In this document: in pieces, positions 1 to 7,060 of the stretch
Position numbering within the stretch: position 1 is the stretch's first letter
Layout: each line of letters begins with the position of its first letter
Assembly: GCA_964457685.1 (NCBI GenBank)
Contig: CAYWFS010000001.1
Span: 62,001-126,000 of the forward strand
Direction of reading: 5' to 3'
Length of the DNA: 64,000 nt
DNA from: UMGS1696 sp964457685
Lineage (GTDB): Bacteria > Bacillota > Clostridia > Oscillospirales > CAG-272
Notes under the pieces: generated by a model
Told to the model about the DNA's origin: nothing
Databases searched by the model: none
What the model saw: the letters and a program-made list of their open reading frames with translations, nothing else
Translations under genes and position numbers: made by a program

Positions 1-219
1 TGCAATGAGCTGACGGGCATAGCGAATGAATTCCGCACCGTCACGTGTAATCTTAACGCCCTTGTTAGAGCGGTCGAAAATGTGAACGCTGAATTCTTCT
101 TCAAGCTCCTTGAGTGCAGAGGAAAGACTTGCCTGAGATACGCCGAGAACCTTTGCAGCTTCGTTCATAGAGCCGCAGCGTGCGATAGCGAGAGTGTATT
201 TACATTGCTGTAGAGTCAT
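1..219 (-). CDS. LysR-family transcriptional regulator, N-terminal part
   Basis: Partial gene: the first 73 codons are read leftward from ATG at 219 and the rest lies beyond the window. The translation begins MTLQQCKYTLAIARCGS and contains a winged helix-turn-helix of the LysR type (NEAAKVLGVSQASLSSALKELE, split around residues 19-40, then FDRSNKGVKIT). That Ala/Ser-rich recognition helix is typical of LysR regulators. A GGGGG tract lies 6 bases upstream of the ATG. The effector-binding domain is not visible, so the regulon cannot be named. The divergent GH43 operon ends about 640 bp away and is not an obvious target. Confidence 0.9.
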   Translation of the reverse strand, partial: MTLQQCKYTLAIARCGSMNEAAKVLGVSQASLSSALKELEEEFSVHIFDRSNKGVKITRDGAEFIRYARQLIA

Positions 220-260
220 TGTGTACCCCCATTGTTTGAATGTTGATTTGCCTCAAATAT

Positions 261-289
261 ATAATACCATAAAAATCGCGTTTTGTAAA
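261..289 (-). promoter_or_regulatory. Promoter of the LysR gene
   Basis: Read on the minus strand, TTTACA (284-289) and TATTAT (261-266) are separated by exactly 17 bp, a good sigma-A type promoter. It lies about 40 bp upstream of the LysR start codon. Confidence 0.7.
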
Positions 290-348
290 CAAAAAACTTT
301 CGCTCAGTTATAGAGAAAACTTAGGCATTGTTGACAAATTATAAAACA

Positions 349-397
349 AGAACCGAATCTCCGAGGATTTTCGGCATAATTCGGCTCTCTTTTTTTG
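349..397. terminator. Probable bidirectional intrinsic terminator
   Basis: AGAACCGAAT (349-358) pairs with ATTCGGCTCT (379-388), with one G-T wobble and a small inner CCGA/TCGG stem. On the plus strand it is followed by CTTTTTTTG; on the minus strand the hairpin is followed by TTGTTTTATAATTTG. No plus-strand gene precedes it, so it most likely ends the leftward GH43 operon after the repeat array. Confidence 0.6.
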
Positions 398-470
398 TCA
401 AATTTTGCGTTCTTCACCCGATTTTGCTCGGATGAGAAAAAATATCATAAGTTGGACGGTTGTCTTGATT

Positions 471-858
471 ATTCAGCTGAATTATATTCCCACATCCGGG
501 TTAGTTTAAACATAGGAGAATTTGTCCGAAAGGATAAATTCTCGAGAGTGGGATGGTTGACTGAATTATTCAGCTGAATTATATTCCCACATCCGGGTTA
601 GGTAATCCATAGGAGAATTTGTCCGAAAGGATAAATTCTCAGGAGTGGGACGGTTGTCTTGATTATTCAGCTGAATTATATTCCCACATCCGGGTTAGTT
701 TAAACATAGGAGAATTTGTCCGAAAGGATAAATTCTCGAGAGTGGGATGGTTGACTGAATTATTCAGCTGAATTATATTCCCACATCCGGGTTAGGTAAT
801 CCATAGGAGAATTTGTCCGAAAGGATAAATTCTCAGGAGTGGGACGGTTGTCTTGATT
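471..858. repeat. Array of four 97-bp tandem repeats (A-B-A-B), each with a GNRA-capped hairpin
   Basis: ATTCAGCTGA recurs at 471, 568, 665, 762 and 859, giving an exact period of 97 bp. Units 1 and 3 appear identical, as do units 2 and 4, so 471-664 is duplicated as 665-858. A 20-bp fragment of the B unit end (one mismatch) precedes the array at 451-470. In each unit a 12-bp stem (516-527 with 532-543 in unit 1, one G-T wobble) is closed by a GAAA loop on the plus strand. An outer TCCCAC/GTGGGA pair (488-493 with 548-553) encloses it. ATTCAGCTGAAT at the unit start is itself a palindrome. The last unit abuts, and resembles, the 3' end of the GH43 gene. The array would be part of that operon's 3' untranslated region. 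Function unknown. Confidence 0.9.
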
Positions 859-1771
859 ATTCAGCTGAGGAGTATTCCCACTCGGATGTCATCTTTACGG
901 GAATGATATTTCCGTTTTCATCGAGATCCATTTTCTCAATGCAAAGGAAGCGGGCGTTTCCGTCGTTTATTTCGGGAGAGTGACGGTGATATACCATAAG
1001 ATACCTGTCATCCTCGGGAATGTGGAGGAAACCGTTGTGTCCGGGTCCGTTTGCAACAGTGCTGTCTCCCGTTTCGAGAATTGTAGATGCTGTCTTGAAC
1101 GGTCCCCACGGCTTGTCTGCAATGCAGGTGTTAACTCTGTAGGTTCCGTTAGTCCAGCAACCCGAGGACCACATGAAATAGTACTTGCCGTCACGCTTCA
1201 TCATGCACGGACCTTCAACATAGTCGGGAGGGGTTATTTCCTTAAAGGTTTCACCATCTTCAAACGGAACAAATCCTGTCATTTCATCGTTCATTTTGCA
1301 GATGTTGCAGTGACCCCAGCCGCCGTAGTAAAGATACATCTGACCGTCGTCATCCTTGAAAAGATGTGCGTCTATCGGCTGTGCTCCGTTGTGGAATTCT
1401 CCTACAAGAGGCTTGTCGAGAAGTGCCTTGAACGGACCTGTGGGACTGTCGGAAACAGCTATTTCAAGTCCGCCTACCTCGCTGAGATGAGGAATATCGT
1501 TTGAAGCGAAGACGTAATAATACTTTCCGTCCTTTTCTTCAATAGTCGGAGCCCAAATAGCTGCCTTTGCCCACGGAAAACCGTCCATGTCGATTATGTT
1601 TTCAACAAGCTCCCAGTTTTCGAGGTCTGAAGAAACAAAGCAGGAGTGGTTGTGCTGCTCCTTAAACGGCTTTGAGTGAGTTACATAAATGTAGTACTTG
1701 CCGTTGTAATAGCGTGCTTCCGGGTCGGCATACCAACCGTCGCTTATAGGATTTGTAACATGAAATTTCAT
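857..1771 (-). CDS. Glycoside hydrolase family 43 protein (arabinosidase/xylosidase type)
   Basis: A 304-residue protein without signal peptide, so probably cytoplasmic, acting on imported oligosaccharides. The five-bladed propeller family is recognised by its three acidic residues in the right order: D16 (GWYADPEARYY), the putative base; D134 (QPIDAHLFKDDDG), the pKa modulator; and E186 (DYVEGPCMMKRDG), the putative acid. The repeated DGKYY and DGQMYLYY strands are typical of GH43. The ATG follows GAGGGAG. It is the last gene of a leftward operon, 21 bp after a SorE-like dehydrogenase. Its final codons (EWEYSSAE) overlap the start of the 97-bp repeat array, so the C-terminus may have been reshaped by the repeats. 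Substrate, arabinoside or xyloside, cannot be told from sequence alone. Confidence 0.88.
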   Translation of the reverse strand: MKFHVTNPISDGWYADPEARYYNGKYYIYVTHSKPFKEQHNHSCFVSSDLENWELVENIIDMDGFPWAKAAIWAPTIEEKDGKYYYVFASNDIPHLSEVGGLEIAVSDSPTGPFKALLDKPLVGEFHNGAQPIDAHLFKDDDGQMYLYYGGWGHCNICKMNDEMTGFVPFEDGETFKEITPPDYVEGPCMMKRDGKYYFMWSSGCWTNGTYRVNTCIADKPWGPFKTASTILETGDSTVANGPGHNGFLHIPEDDRYLMVYHRHSPEINDGNARFLCIEKMDLDENGNIIPVKMTSEWEYSSAE

Positions 1772-1792
1772 ATCGTTTTCTCCCTCAAAAGC

Positions 1793-3076
1793 TTATGCCT
1801 CAACTCCTGCGTATGCGAGAAGTCTCTTTTCTGCTGCGGGACACCAGAGATCTCCTGCTTCCTTGCAAAGCTTGTCGAGGTCTGCATAAAGTGAACCAAG
1901 CTCGGTACCCTTGTTTTCTTCAGCAGCCTTGCCGAAGTCTTCAATTGCGGTAAGGGGGAGGTCGACGTGAGTGTAAATAAGCTTCTTTGCACCCTTGATT
2001 TTGGGAAGATTGAGTGTGGTTTCGGCACAAGCGTTAAGACCGCCTACGTGAGTTACCATTCCTGCGGGATTGATAGCCTTCTTTTCCATAAGTGCGATGG
2101 ATTCACGCATATCGTCTGTGTTACCGCCGGATGTGCCTACGATGTGTGTGGAAGCGTAGTGTACGTTGTAGAAGTTGAACATTGCGGAGAATTCTGTGTT
2201 TGTAGGACCGGCAAAGAAGTTGAGACAACCGTCACGAGCAAGAAGTGCGTCGCCAAGCTCAACTACAGGCTTAACGGGAGCATATACGAATACATCGTTG
2301 AAGCCTTCGCCGCCTGTGAGAGAACGGAGATATTCTGCCGGATTTTCAATACCGCTTGTGTTGATGAAACGGAGGTCAACACCGTATTTCTTTGCGTCCT
2401 CGGGGGGAAGAAGCTTTTCGGCTCTCTTGAGTCTGTCTTCGTCAAGGTCTGTTACGATGAGAAGCTTAGGAGCACGACCGCCGTGAATAGCATAGTCGGC
2501 ACATCCGAGACCCATAGCACCGGCACCTGCGAGAATTGCCATGTTACCGCCCTCTACAACACCCATGTCGTGGGAATATACACCGGGCTTTGTGTGGTAG
2601 TTAGCGTGGTAGCCGCCTACGATACAGCTCATAGGTTCGGAAAGGCTTCCGTAGAAATATGCGTCCTCGTTGTAGGGAAGGAGGCAGTCCATGAGCATAA
2701 CTTCTTCGGGGATGATTACATATTCAGCCGCACCGCCGCAGTACTTATAGGAGTAACCGGGGGAAGCGAGAGAACCCTTGTAGTTGATGGCAGGCTGGAT
2801 AACGAACTTGTCTCCTGCCTTGAACTTATCTGCCCACTTTGCACCAACCTGAACGATTTTACCGCAGAATTCGTGACCGATGATAACGGGATTTTCTTCG
2901 ATATCGTCGGGAACTCTCTTGTGGTTGGAACCCTGTGAAGCCGCTTTATAGGATGACATACAAATGCTGTCGGAAATGATACAAGCAAGTATCTCGCCGT
3001 CTGTGATTTCGGGAAGCTCGATTTCTTCAAGACGAAGATCCATAACGCCGTGAAGTCTTACTGCTCTTGTTTTCAT
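1793..3076 (-). CDS. Zinc-type medium-chain dehydrogenase, L-sorbose-1-phosphate reductase (SorE)-like
   Basis: A 427-residue MDR-superfamily alcohol dehydrogenase. The N-terminal GroES-like half carries Cys39 and the G67-H68-E69 pair expected at the catalytic zinc. The Rossmann half carries GAGAMGLG, the NAD(P) site. The length exceeds the usual ~350 residues because of a C-terminal extension, as in SorE-like sugar-phosphate reductases, which interconvert a ketose phosphate and a hexitol phosphate. I infer SorE-like from overall layout, not from a diagnostic motif. The ATG follows AAGGAGATT. It lies between trpS and the GH43 gene with 27 and 21 bp spacers and is probably co-transcribed with the upstream kinase in sugar or polyol catabolism. 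Confidence 0.75.
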   Translation of the reverse strand: MKTRAVRLHGVMDLRLEEIELPEITDGEILACIISDSICMSSYKAASQGSNHKRVPDDIEENPVIIGHEFCGKIVQVGAKWADKFKAGDKFVIQPAINYKGSLASPGYSYKYCGGAAEYVIIPEEVMLMDCLLPYNEDAYFYGSLSEPMSCIVGGYHANYHTKPGVYSHDMGVVEGGNMAILAGAGAMGLGCADYAIHGGRAPKLLIVTDLDEDRLKRAEKLLPPEDAKKYGVDLRFINTSGIENPAEYLRSLTGGEGFNDVFVYAPVKPVVELGDALLARDGCLNFFAGPTNTEFSAMFNFYNVHYASTHIVGTSGGNTDDMRESIALMEKKAINPAGMVTHVGGLNACAETTLNLPKIKGAKKLIYTHVDLPLTAIEDFGKAAEENKGTELGSLYADLDKLCKEAGDLWCPAAEKRLLAYAGVEA

Positions 3077-3103
3077 ATTTAATCTCCTTGTGGATTGATT
3101 TTT

Positions 3104-4111
3104 TTACTTTCTTTTGGGCTGAGTGAAGCCTATCTTACGTCTTACCTTTGACATTGTTCTTTCAGCGTCTCTTGCTGCCTGCTCGGAACCATTTATCATG
3201 ATGTCCTCGAGGTATGCTTTGTCTGCGGAAAGTCTTGCAAATTCTGCCTGAACGGGTGCAAGAGCGTCCGCACAGGTTTCACCTACGGCAAGCTTGAAGT
3301 CACCGTAACCCTTGCCCTCGAATTCATGCTCTATTTCCTCCATTGTCTTGCCGGAGAATGCACTGTAGATGGACATAAGGTTGTTGATACCGTCCTTTCC
3401 CTCGGCGTATCTTACTTCGCTGTCGGAGTCGGTAACAGCCTTCTTGAACTTGCGAATGATAACGTCCTTGGGGTCGAGAATACGGACAACCGCATTTTCG
3501 TTTTCATCGGATTTCGACATTTTCTTTGTCGGGTCTGCGAGAGACATAATCTTTGCCGTTGTCTTGGGAATATACGGTTCGGGAATTACGAATGTGTCAC
3601 CGTATACGGAGTTGAATCTTGCGGCAACGTCTCGTGTGAGTTCGAGGTGCTGCTTCTGGTCAACGCCGACGGGAACCATTTCTGTCTGATAGAGAAGAAT
3701 ATCCGCTACCATGAGAGAGGGATAGGTAAAGAGTCCTGCGTTTACGTTGTCTGCATTCTTTGCGGATTTGTCCTTGAACTGTGTCATTCTCGAAAGCTCA
3801 CCGAACATGGTGTAGCAGTCGATTATCCAACCAAGCTCTGCGTGTGCGGAAACGTGGCTCTGTACGAACAGTGTGTTCTTTTCGGGGTCAAGACCGCAGG
3901 CGATATATAAAGCGAGTGTTTCGTAGGTTCTGCGACGAAGATCTGCGGGAACCTGACGAACGGTGATTGCGTGTTCGTCAACTACACAGTAGTAGCAATG
4001 ATAGGTGTCGGAAAAGTCGGAGAAATTTTTGATGGCTCCGAGGTAGTTTCCTATGGTGAGAACTCCCGAGGGCTGAACTCCCGAGAATATTACTTTTTTG
4101 TCCTTGTACAT
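3104..4111 (-). CDS. trpS: Tryptophanyl-tRNA synthetase
   Basis: A 335-residue class I synthetase of normal length that charges tRNA-Trp. The HIGH-type signature appears as PSGVLTIGNYLGA (TIGN at 19-22) and the KMSKS loop is exact at 197-201. VVDEHAITVRQ and GVDQKQHLELTRD are typical TrpS segments. The start follows AGAGG. It sits 30 bp downstream of a carbohydrate kinase and 27 bp upstream of a sugar dehydrogenase, with no room for a T-box leader or its own promoter. This housekeeping gene therefore appears to ride in a catabolic operon, which is unusual. Confidence 0.97.
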   Translation of the reverse strand: MYKDKKVIFSGVQPSGVLTIGNYLGAIKNFSDFSDTYHCYYCVVDEHAITVRQVPADLRRRTYETLALYIACGLDPEKNTLFVQSHVSAHAELGWIIDCYTMFGELSRMTQFKDKSAKNADNVNAGLFTYPSLMVADILLYQTEMVPVGVDQKQHLELTRDVAARFNSVYGDTFVIPEPYIPKTTAKIMSLADPTKKMSKSDENENAVVRILDPKDVIIRKFKKAVTDSDSEVRYAEGKDGINNLMSIYSAFSGKTMEEIEHEFEGKGYGDFKLAVGETCADALAPVQAEFARLSADKAYLEDIMINGSEQAARDAERTMSKVRRKIGFTQPKRK

Positions 4112-4141
4112 TTTAGCCTCTGTATTGTAAAATATTGTTAA

Positions 4142-5833
4142 TTATAATTCTTTGTATATGCTTTCTCTCGAACGTATGGAGCGGAGAGTTTTCATTACGT
4201 TGTTTTCATGTCCGAAATAATCGTGAAGCACCATATACTCCCTGTAAAGCTCATTGTATACGACAGAGTTGTGCGGGTGTGGGCGATATACGACTGAGCT
4301 TTCACTGCCCATAGCATTGATTGCGTCTGAAAGTGTGGGATACTCACCCGACGCATATGCCGCACATATTGCAGAGCCTGTCGCACTTCCGAATGTAGCT
4401 CCCGAAACTGAAATCTCCTGTCCGAGAACATCGGCGAATATCTGCATTGTGACGGGATCCTTTGTCGCTATTCCTCCCGTTGCCGTAATCTGCTCTACCG
4501 GAATACCGTGATCTCTGTAGTTTTCGATTATTGTACGACATCCGAATGCGGTAGCCTCGATAATCGCACGGAACATTTCCTCGGGCTTTGTGTTCAGATT
4601 CATTCCGATAAAGAGTCCCGAAAGGTCGGAGTCTACGAGAATACTTCTGTTTCCGTTCCACCAGTCGAGAGCAAGAAGTCCGCTTTCACCCGGAACGAGC
4701 TGTGCCATTTTTTCGACAAGAAGCTTCAGGGGAGAAAGTCCTCTCTCATCTGCTTCTTTTTTGTATTCGGATGGTGTGAGCTTGTCCGCAAACCAGGCAT
4801 AGTGGTCTCCGAGACAGCATTGACCTGCTTCATATGCGTAAAATCCGGGAATGTAGCCGTCCTTTACTATTCCGCAAATGCCCGGTACGTTTCGTATATC
4901 CTCCGACATGAGCATGGTGCAGTTTGACGTACCCATTGCCATGAGCATATGAGCGGAGGAGGTTATTTTTGCGGCATATACTGCGGCATGAGCATCGGCA
5001 TGATTTACAGTAACGGCACAACCCTCGCACAGTCCCGTGAGCTTTGCGGCAGACGGAGTGATATATCCGGCAAGAGATGACGGAGGAAGCATTTTTGCCT
5101 TTCCGTGTCCGAGCTTTTCCTCGGGTGCAAACTCAAGTCTCGGGTCAAGTGTACGAAGAAATTCACGACTCGGATATTCTCCGTCAACATAAATCGACTT
5201 AAAGCCGGCAACTCCAGATGAGCGTGTTTCTTCGCCTGTCAGAAGCCATGTTATCCAGTCTCCTGCTTCAACAAAACGGTCTGCGGCATTATATACCTCG
5301 GGAGACTCCGAAAGTATTTGCCATATTTTCGGGAGCATCCATTCGCTTTGTATCTCACCGCCGTAAAGGGGAAGCCAGCTTTCTTCACGCTGTACCGCAA
5401 GCTCTGTAATACGGGCGGCATATGCGGAGGAGGAATGATCCTTCCAAAGCTTTACATAAGCATAAGGATTGTCGGCAAAATTCGGGTCGAAGCACAACGG
5501 AGTTTTGTCATCATATACCGGCATAAGCGTGCATACGGTGAAGTCTATGCCGAGTCCGACTACGCTTTCGGGAGAGACTTCTCCTTTTTCGAGTACGTCT
5601 CGTATAACGGTCGATACAGCGTCAAGGTAATCCTCCGGTGACTGGATTGCCCAGCCGTCGTCGAGAGGTGTTTCCTTATCGGCGGAACCATCGGTTGAAA
5701 TGATACATTCATCCATTACGCCGTGCGGATATTCAAACACAGATACCGCTACAGTATGACCGTCTGATATGCGAACGAGAACCGCTCTGGCTGACAAAGT
5801 GCCGAAGTCGATTCCGATAGTATATTTTTCTAT
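4142..5833 (-). CDS. araB: FGGY carbohydrate kinase, L-ribulokinase-like, with apparent ATA start
   Basis: A protein of about 563 residues, the size of L-ribulokinase, which phosphorylates L-ribulose with ATP in arabinose catabolism. The phosphate-1 motif GIDFGTLSARA is at residues 7-17. GDWITWLLTGE, an HADAHAAVYAA segment, MGTSNCTMLM and ATGGIATKDP fit the FGGY fold. The reading frame upstream of the phosphate motif (IEKYTIGIDFGT) has no ATG, GTG or TTG before an in-frame TAG at 5840-5842. The only codon that keeps the motif is ATA at 5831-5833; the first standard start (TTG, 5797) would remove part of it. A GTGGGG tract precedes the ATA. First gene of the leftward operon. Family call firm; ribulokinase over another FGGY kinase is likely. 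Confidence 0.82.
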   Translation of the reverse strand: MEKYTIGIDFGTLSARAVLVRISDGHTVAVSVFEYPHGVMDECIISTDGSADKETPLDDGWAIQSPEDYLDAVSTVIRDVLEKGEVSPESVVGLGIDFTVCTLMPVYDDKTPLCFDPNFADNPYAYVKLWKDHSSSAYAARITELAVQREESWLPLYGGEIQSEWMLPKIWQILSESPEVYNAADRFVEAGDWITWLLTGEETRSSGVAGFKSIYVDGEYPSREFLRTLDPRLEFAPEEKLGHGKAKMLPPSSLAGYITPSAAKLTGLCEGCAVTVNHADAHAAVYAAKITSSAHMLMAMGTSNCTMLMSEDIRNVPGICGIVKDGYIPGFYAYEAGQCCLGDHYAWFADKLTPSEYKKEADERGLSPLKLLVEKMAQLVPGESGLLALDWWNGNRSILVDSDLSGLFIGMNLNTKPEEMFRAIIEATAFGCRTIIENYRDHGIPVEQITATGGIATKDPVTMQIFADVLGQEISVSGATFGSATGSAICAAYASGEYPTLSDAINAMGSESSVVYRPHPHNSVVYNELYREYMVLHDYFGHENNVMKTLRSIRSRESIYKEL

Positions 5834-5869
5834 GGCGAGCTACCCCACTTTCAAAAATTCTACAACTAC

Positions 5870-5898
5870 ATTATACTCCATAATTCATATAAAGTCAA
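5870..5898 (-). promoter_or_regulatory. Promoter of the kinase-trpS-dehydrogenase-GH43 operon
   Basis: On the minus strand TTGACT (5893-5898) and TATAAT (5870-5875) are 17 bp apart. The predicted start of transcription is only about 30 nt upstream of the ATA codon at 5833, so no long leader or alternative upstream start is available. Confidence 0.75.
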
Positions 5899-5940
5899 TT
5901 TCAAAATCGTGCCTAAGCGAAAAATAGTAACATAATTATC

Positions 5941-5969
5941 TTGTATTGTTTATGGATATTTGTTATAAT
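5941..5969 (+). promoter_or_regulatory. Promoter of the membrane protein gene at 6050
   Basis: TTGTAT (5941-5946) and TATAAT (5964-5969) have a 17-bp spacer. A short CTCACA/TGTGAG hairpin (6002-6021) lies in the resulting 5' leader, just before the coding region. Confidence 0.65.
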
Positions 5970-6049
5970 AATATCGTAATTAAGTGAAATTAACGGTTAA
6001 TCTCACACGGTATTCTGTGAGAAACGAATGATGAAAGGTATAAAACGAA

Positions 6050-6871
6050 ATGGAAGACAAGGACTTTCACGGCGAAAACGAGTCCAATGAAGCGAAAAAG
6101 CTTAAAGCACTCGGGCTGAACGATGAAGTAAAAGAGGAAGAACCTCTGAAAATAAACAAGCTTGAGAATTTCTGGTATCACTACAGATTCAGAATAATAA
6201 TGATAGCGGCATTTGCGTTTATCATCACGGTTGCAACGGTGCAGTTTGTCAGCCGACAGAATCCCGATGTCAGTGTGATTTACGCAGGACCGCAGTACAT
6301 AACGGCGAATCAGAACAAGGCTTTCTGTGATGTTCTTCAGGGTATAGCGGAGGACTACAACGATGACGGCAAGACCTATGTTCAGCTCAACGATATGATA
6401 TTCATGAGCGACGATCAGATGGAGGAATATATCGAAAGAGTTGCCGAAGAAGAGGGGGAAACCGCGGCGGTAGATAAGCTTACAAACAAGCAGACCTACG
6501 AAAGATTTACATATGAAATATTCGGAAGCAATTCCAGCATATGTATTCTTGCGGAGGATCAATATGAATCCGTAGCTTTGGAAAACGGCTTTGTTCCGCT
6601 GTCCGAGCTGTTTGACGAGATACCCGACGGTGCGGTAGATGAGTACGGTGTGAGATTTTCCGAAACAAAGCTCTGCAAGTTCTATGACAGTGCGAAAATA
6701 TTCCCCGATGACGCTGTTATAGCACTGAGAAGACTTTCCACAATGTCCGTGTTTACTGGAAAGAAAAAAGCCGAGAAGCAGTACGAGTACAATAAGGATC
6801 TCTTTATAAAAATATTGAATTTCGAGTATCCCGAGGGTTATACCGAGACTGAGAGCGATAATATGGACTGA
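6050..6871 (+). CDS. Single-pass membrane protein of unknown function
   Basis: A 273-residue protein that I do not recognise. Residues 1-46 are highly charged and cytoplasmic, with KKLKALGLNDEVKEEEP. One hydrophobic segment at about 48-67 (IIMIAAFAFIITVATVQF) should be a membrane anchor with the basic flank inside. The rest, about 200 residues, is acidic and presumably outside the cell. No cysteine pair, lipobox or catalytic motif stands out. It is monocistronic: its own promoter is upstream and a strong terminator follows. The neighbours, a divergent sugar operon and a flavodiiron protein, give no functional hint. Confidence 0.75.
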   Translation: MEDKDFHGENESNEAKKLKALGLNDEVKEEEPLKINKLENFWYHYRFRIIMIAAFAFIITVATVQFVSRQNPDVSVIYAGPQYITANQNKAFCDVLQGIAEDYNDDGKTYVQLNDMIFMSDDQMEEYIERVAEEEGETAAVDKLTNKQTYERFTYEIFGSNSSICILAEDQYESVALENGFVPLSELFDEIPDGAVDEYGVRFSETKLCKFYDSAKIFPDDAVIALRRLSTMSVFTGKKKAEKQYEYNKDLFIKILNFEYPEGYTETESDNMD

Positions 6872-6919
6872 AAAAATTCCGTGCGGTTGATATTGCACAG
6901 GAAAAAATGGCAATAATAT

Positions 6920-6961
6920 ATCCGCATACGATTGATTTATTCATTCTGTGCGGATTTTTTT
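6920..6961 (+). terminator. Intrinsic terminator after the membrane protein gene
   Basis: ATCCGCA (6920-6926) pairs with TGCGGAT (6949-6955) and is followed directly by a run of seven T. Confidence 0.8.
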
Positions 6962-6973
6962 GTCGAAAAGCTA

Positions 6974-7002
6974 TTGACAAATATTTCATGGTGTGATATA
7001 CT
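6974..7002 (+). promoter_or_regulatory. Promoter of the flavodiiron protein gene
   Basis: A consensus TTGACA (6974-6979) and TATACT (6997-7002) are spaced by 17 bp. They lie directly behind the preceding terminator and about 55 bp before the ATG. Confidence 0.8.
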
Positions 7003-7060
7003 TAATGAGAACAAGTCTTAATAAGAAAAAATAAACTTTAAATATATTCGGAGGCTGTCT

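Noticed and set aside
395..577. A 60-codon plus-strand open frame over the first repeat
   Set aside because: It runs through a non-coding hairpin repeat whose 97-bp period breaks the frame in the next unit, and it has no ribosome site.
471..858. CRISPR array
   Set aside because: Units are contiguous with no unique spacers, are 97 bp long, and no cas genes are present.
1967..2938. 323-codon plus-strand open frame
   Set aside because: It is fully antisense to the dehydrogenase gene, Cys/Val-rich, and results from codon bias; no ribosome site or domain.
5990..6913. 307-codon minus-strand open frame
   Set aside because: Antisense to the membrane protein gene at 6050 and crossing its promoter and terminator; composition is that of a reverse frame.
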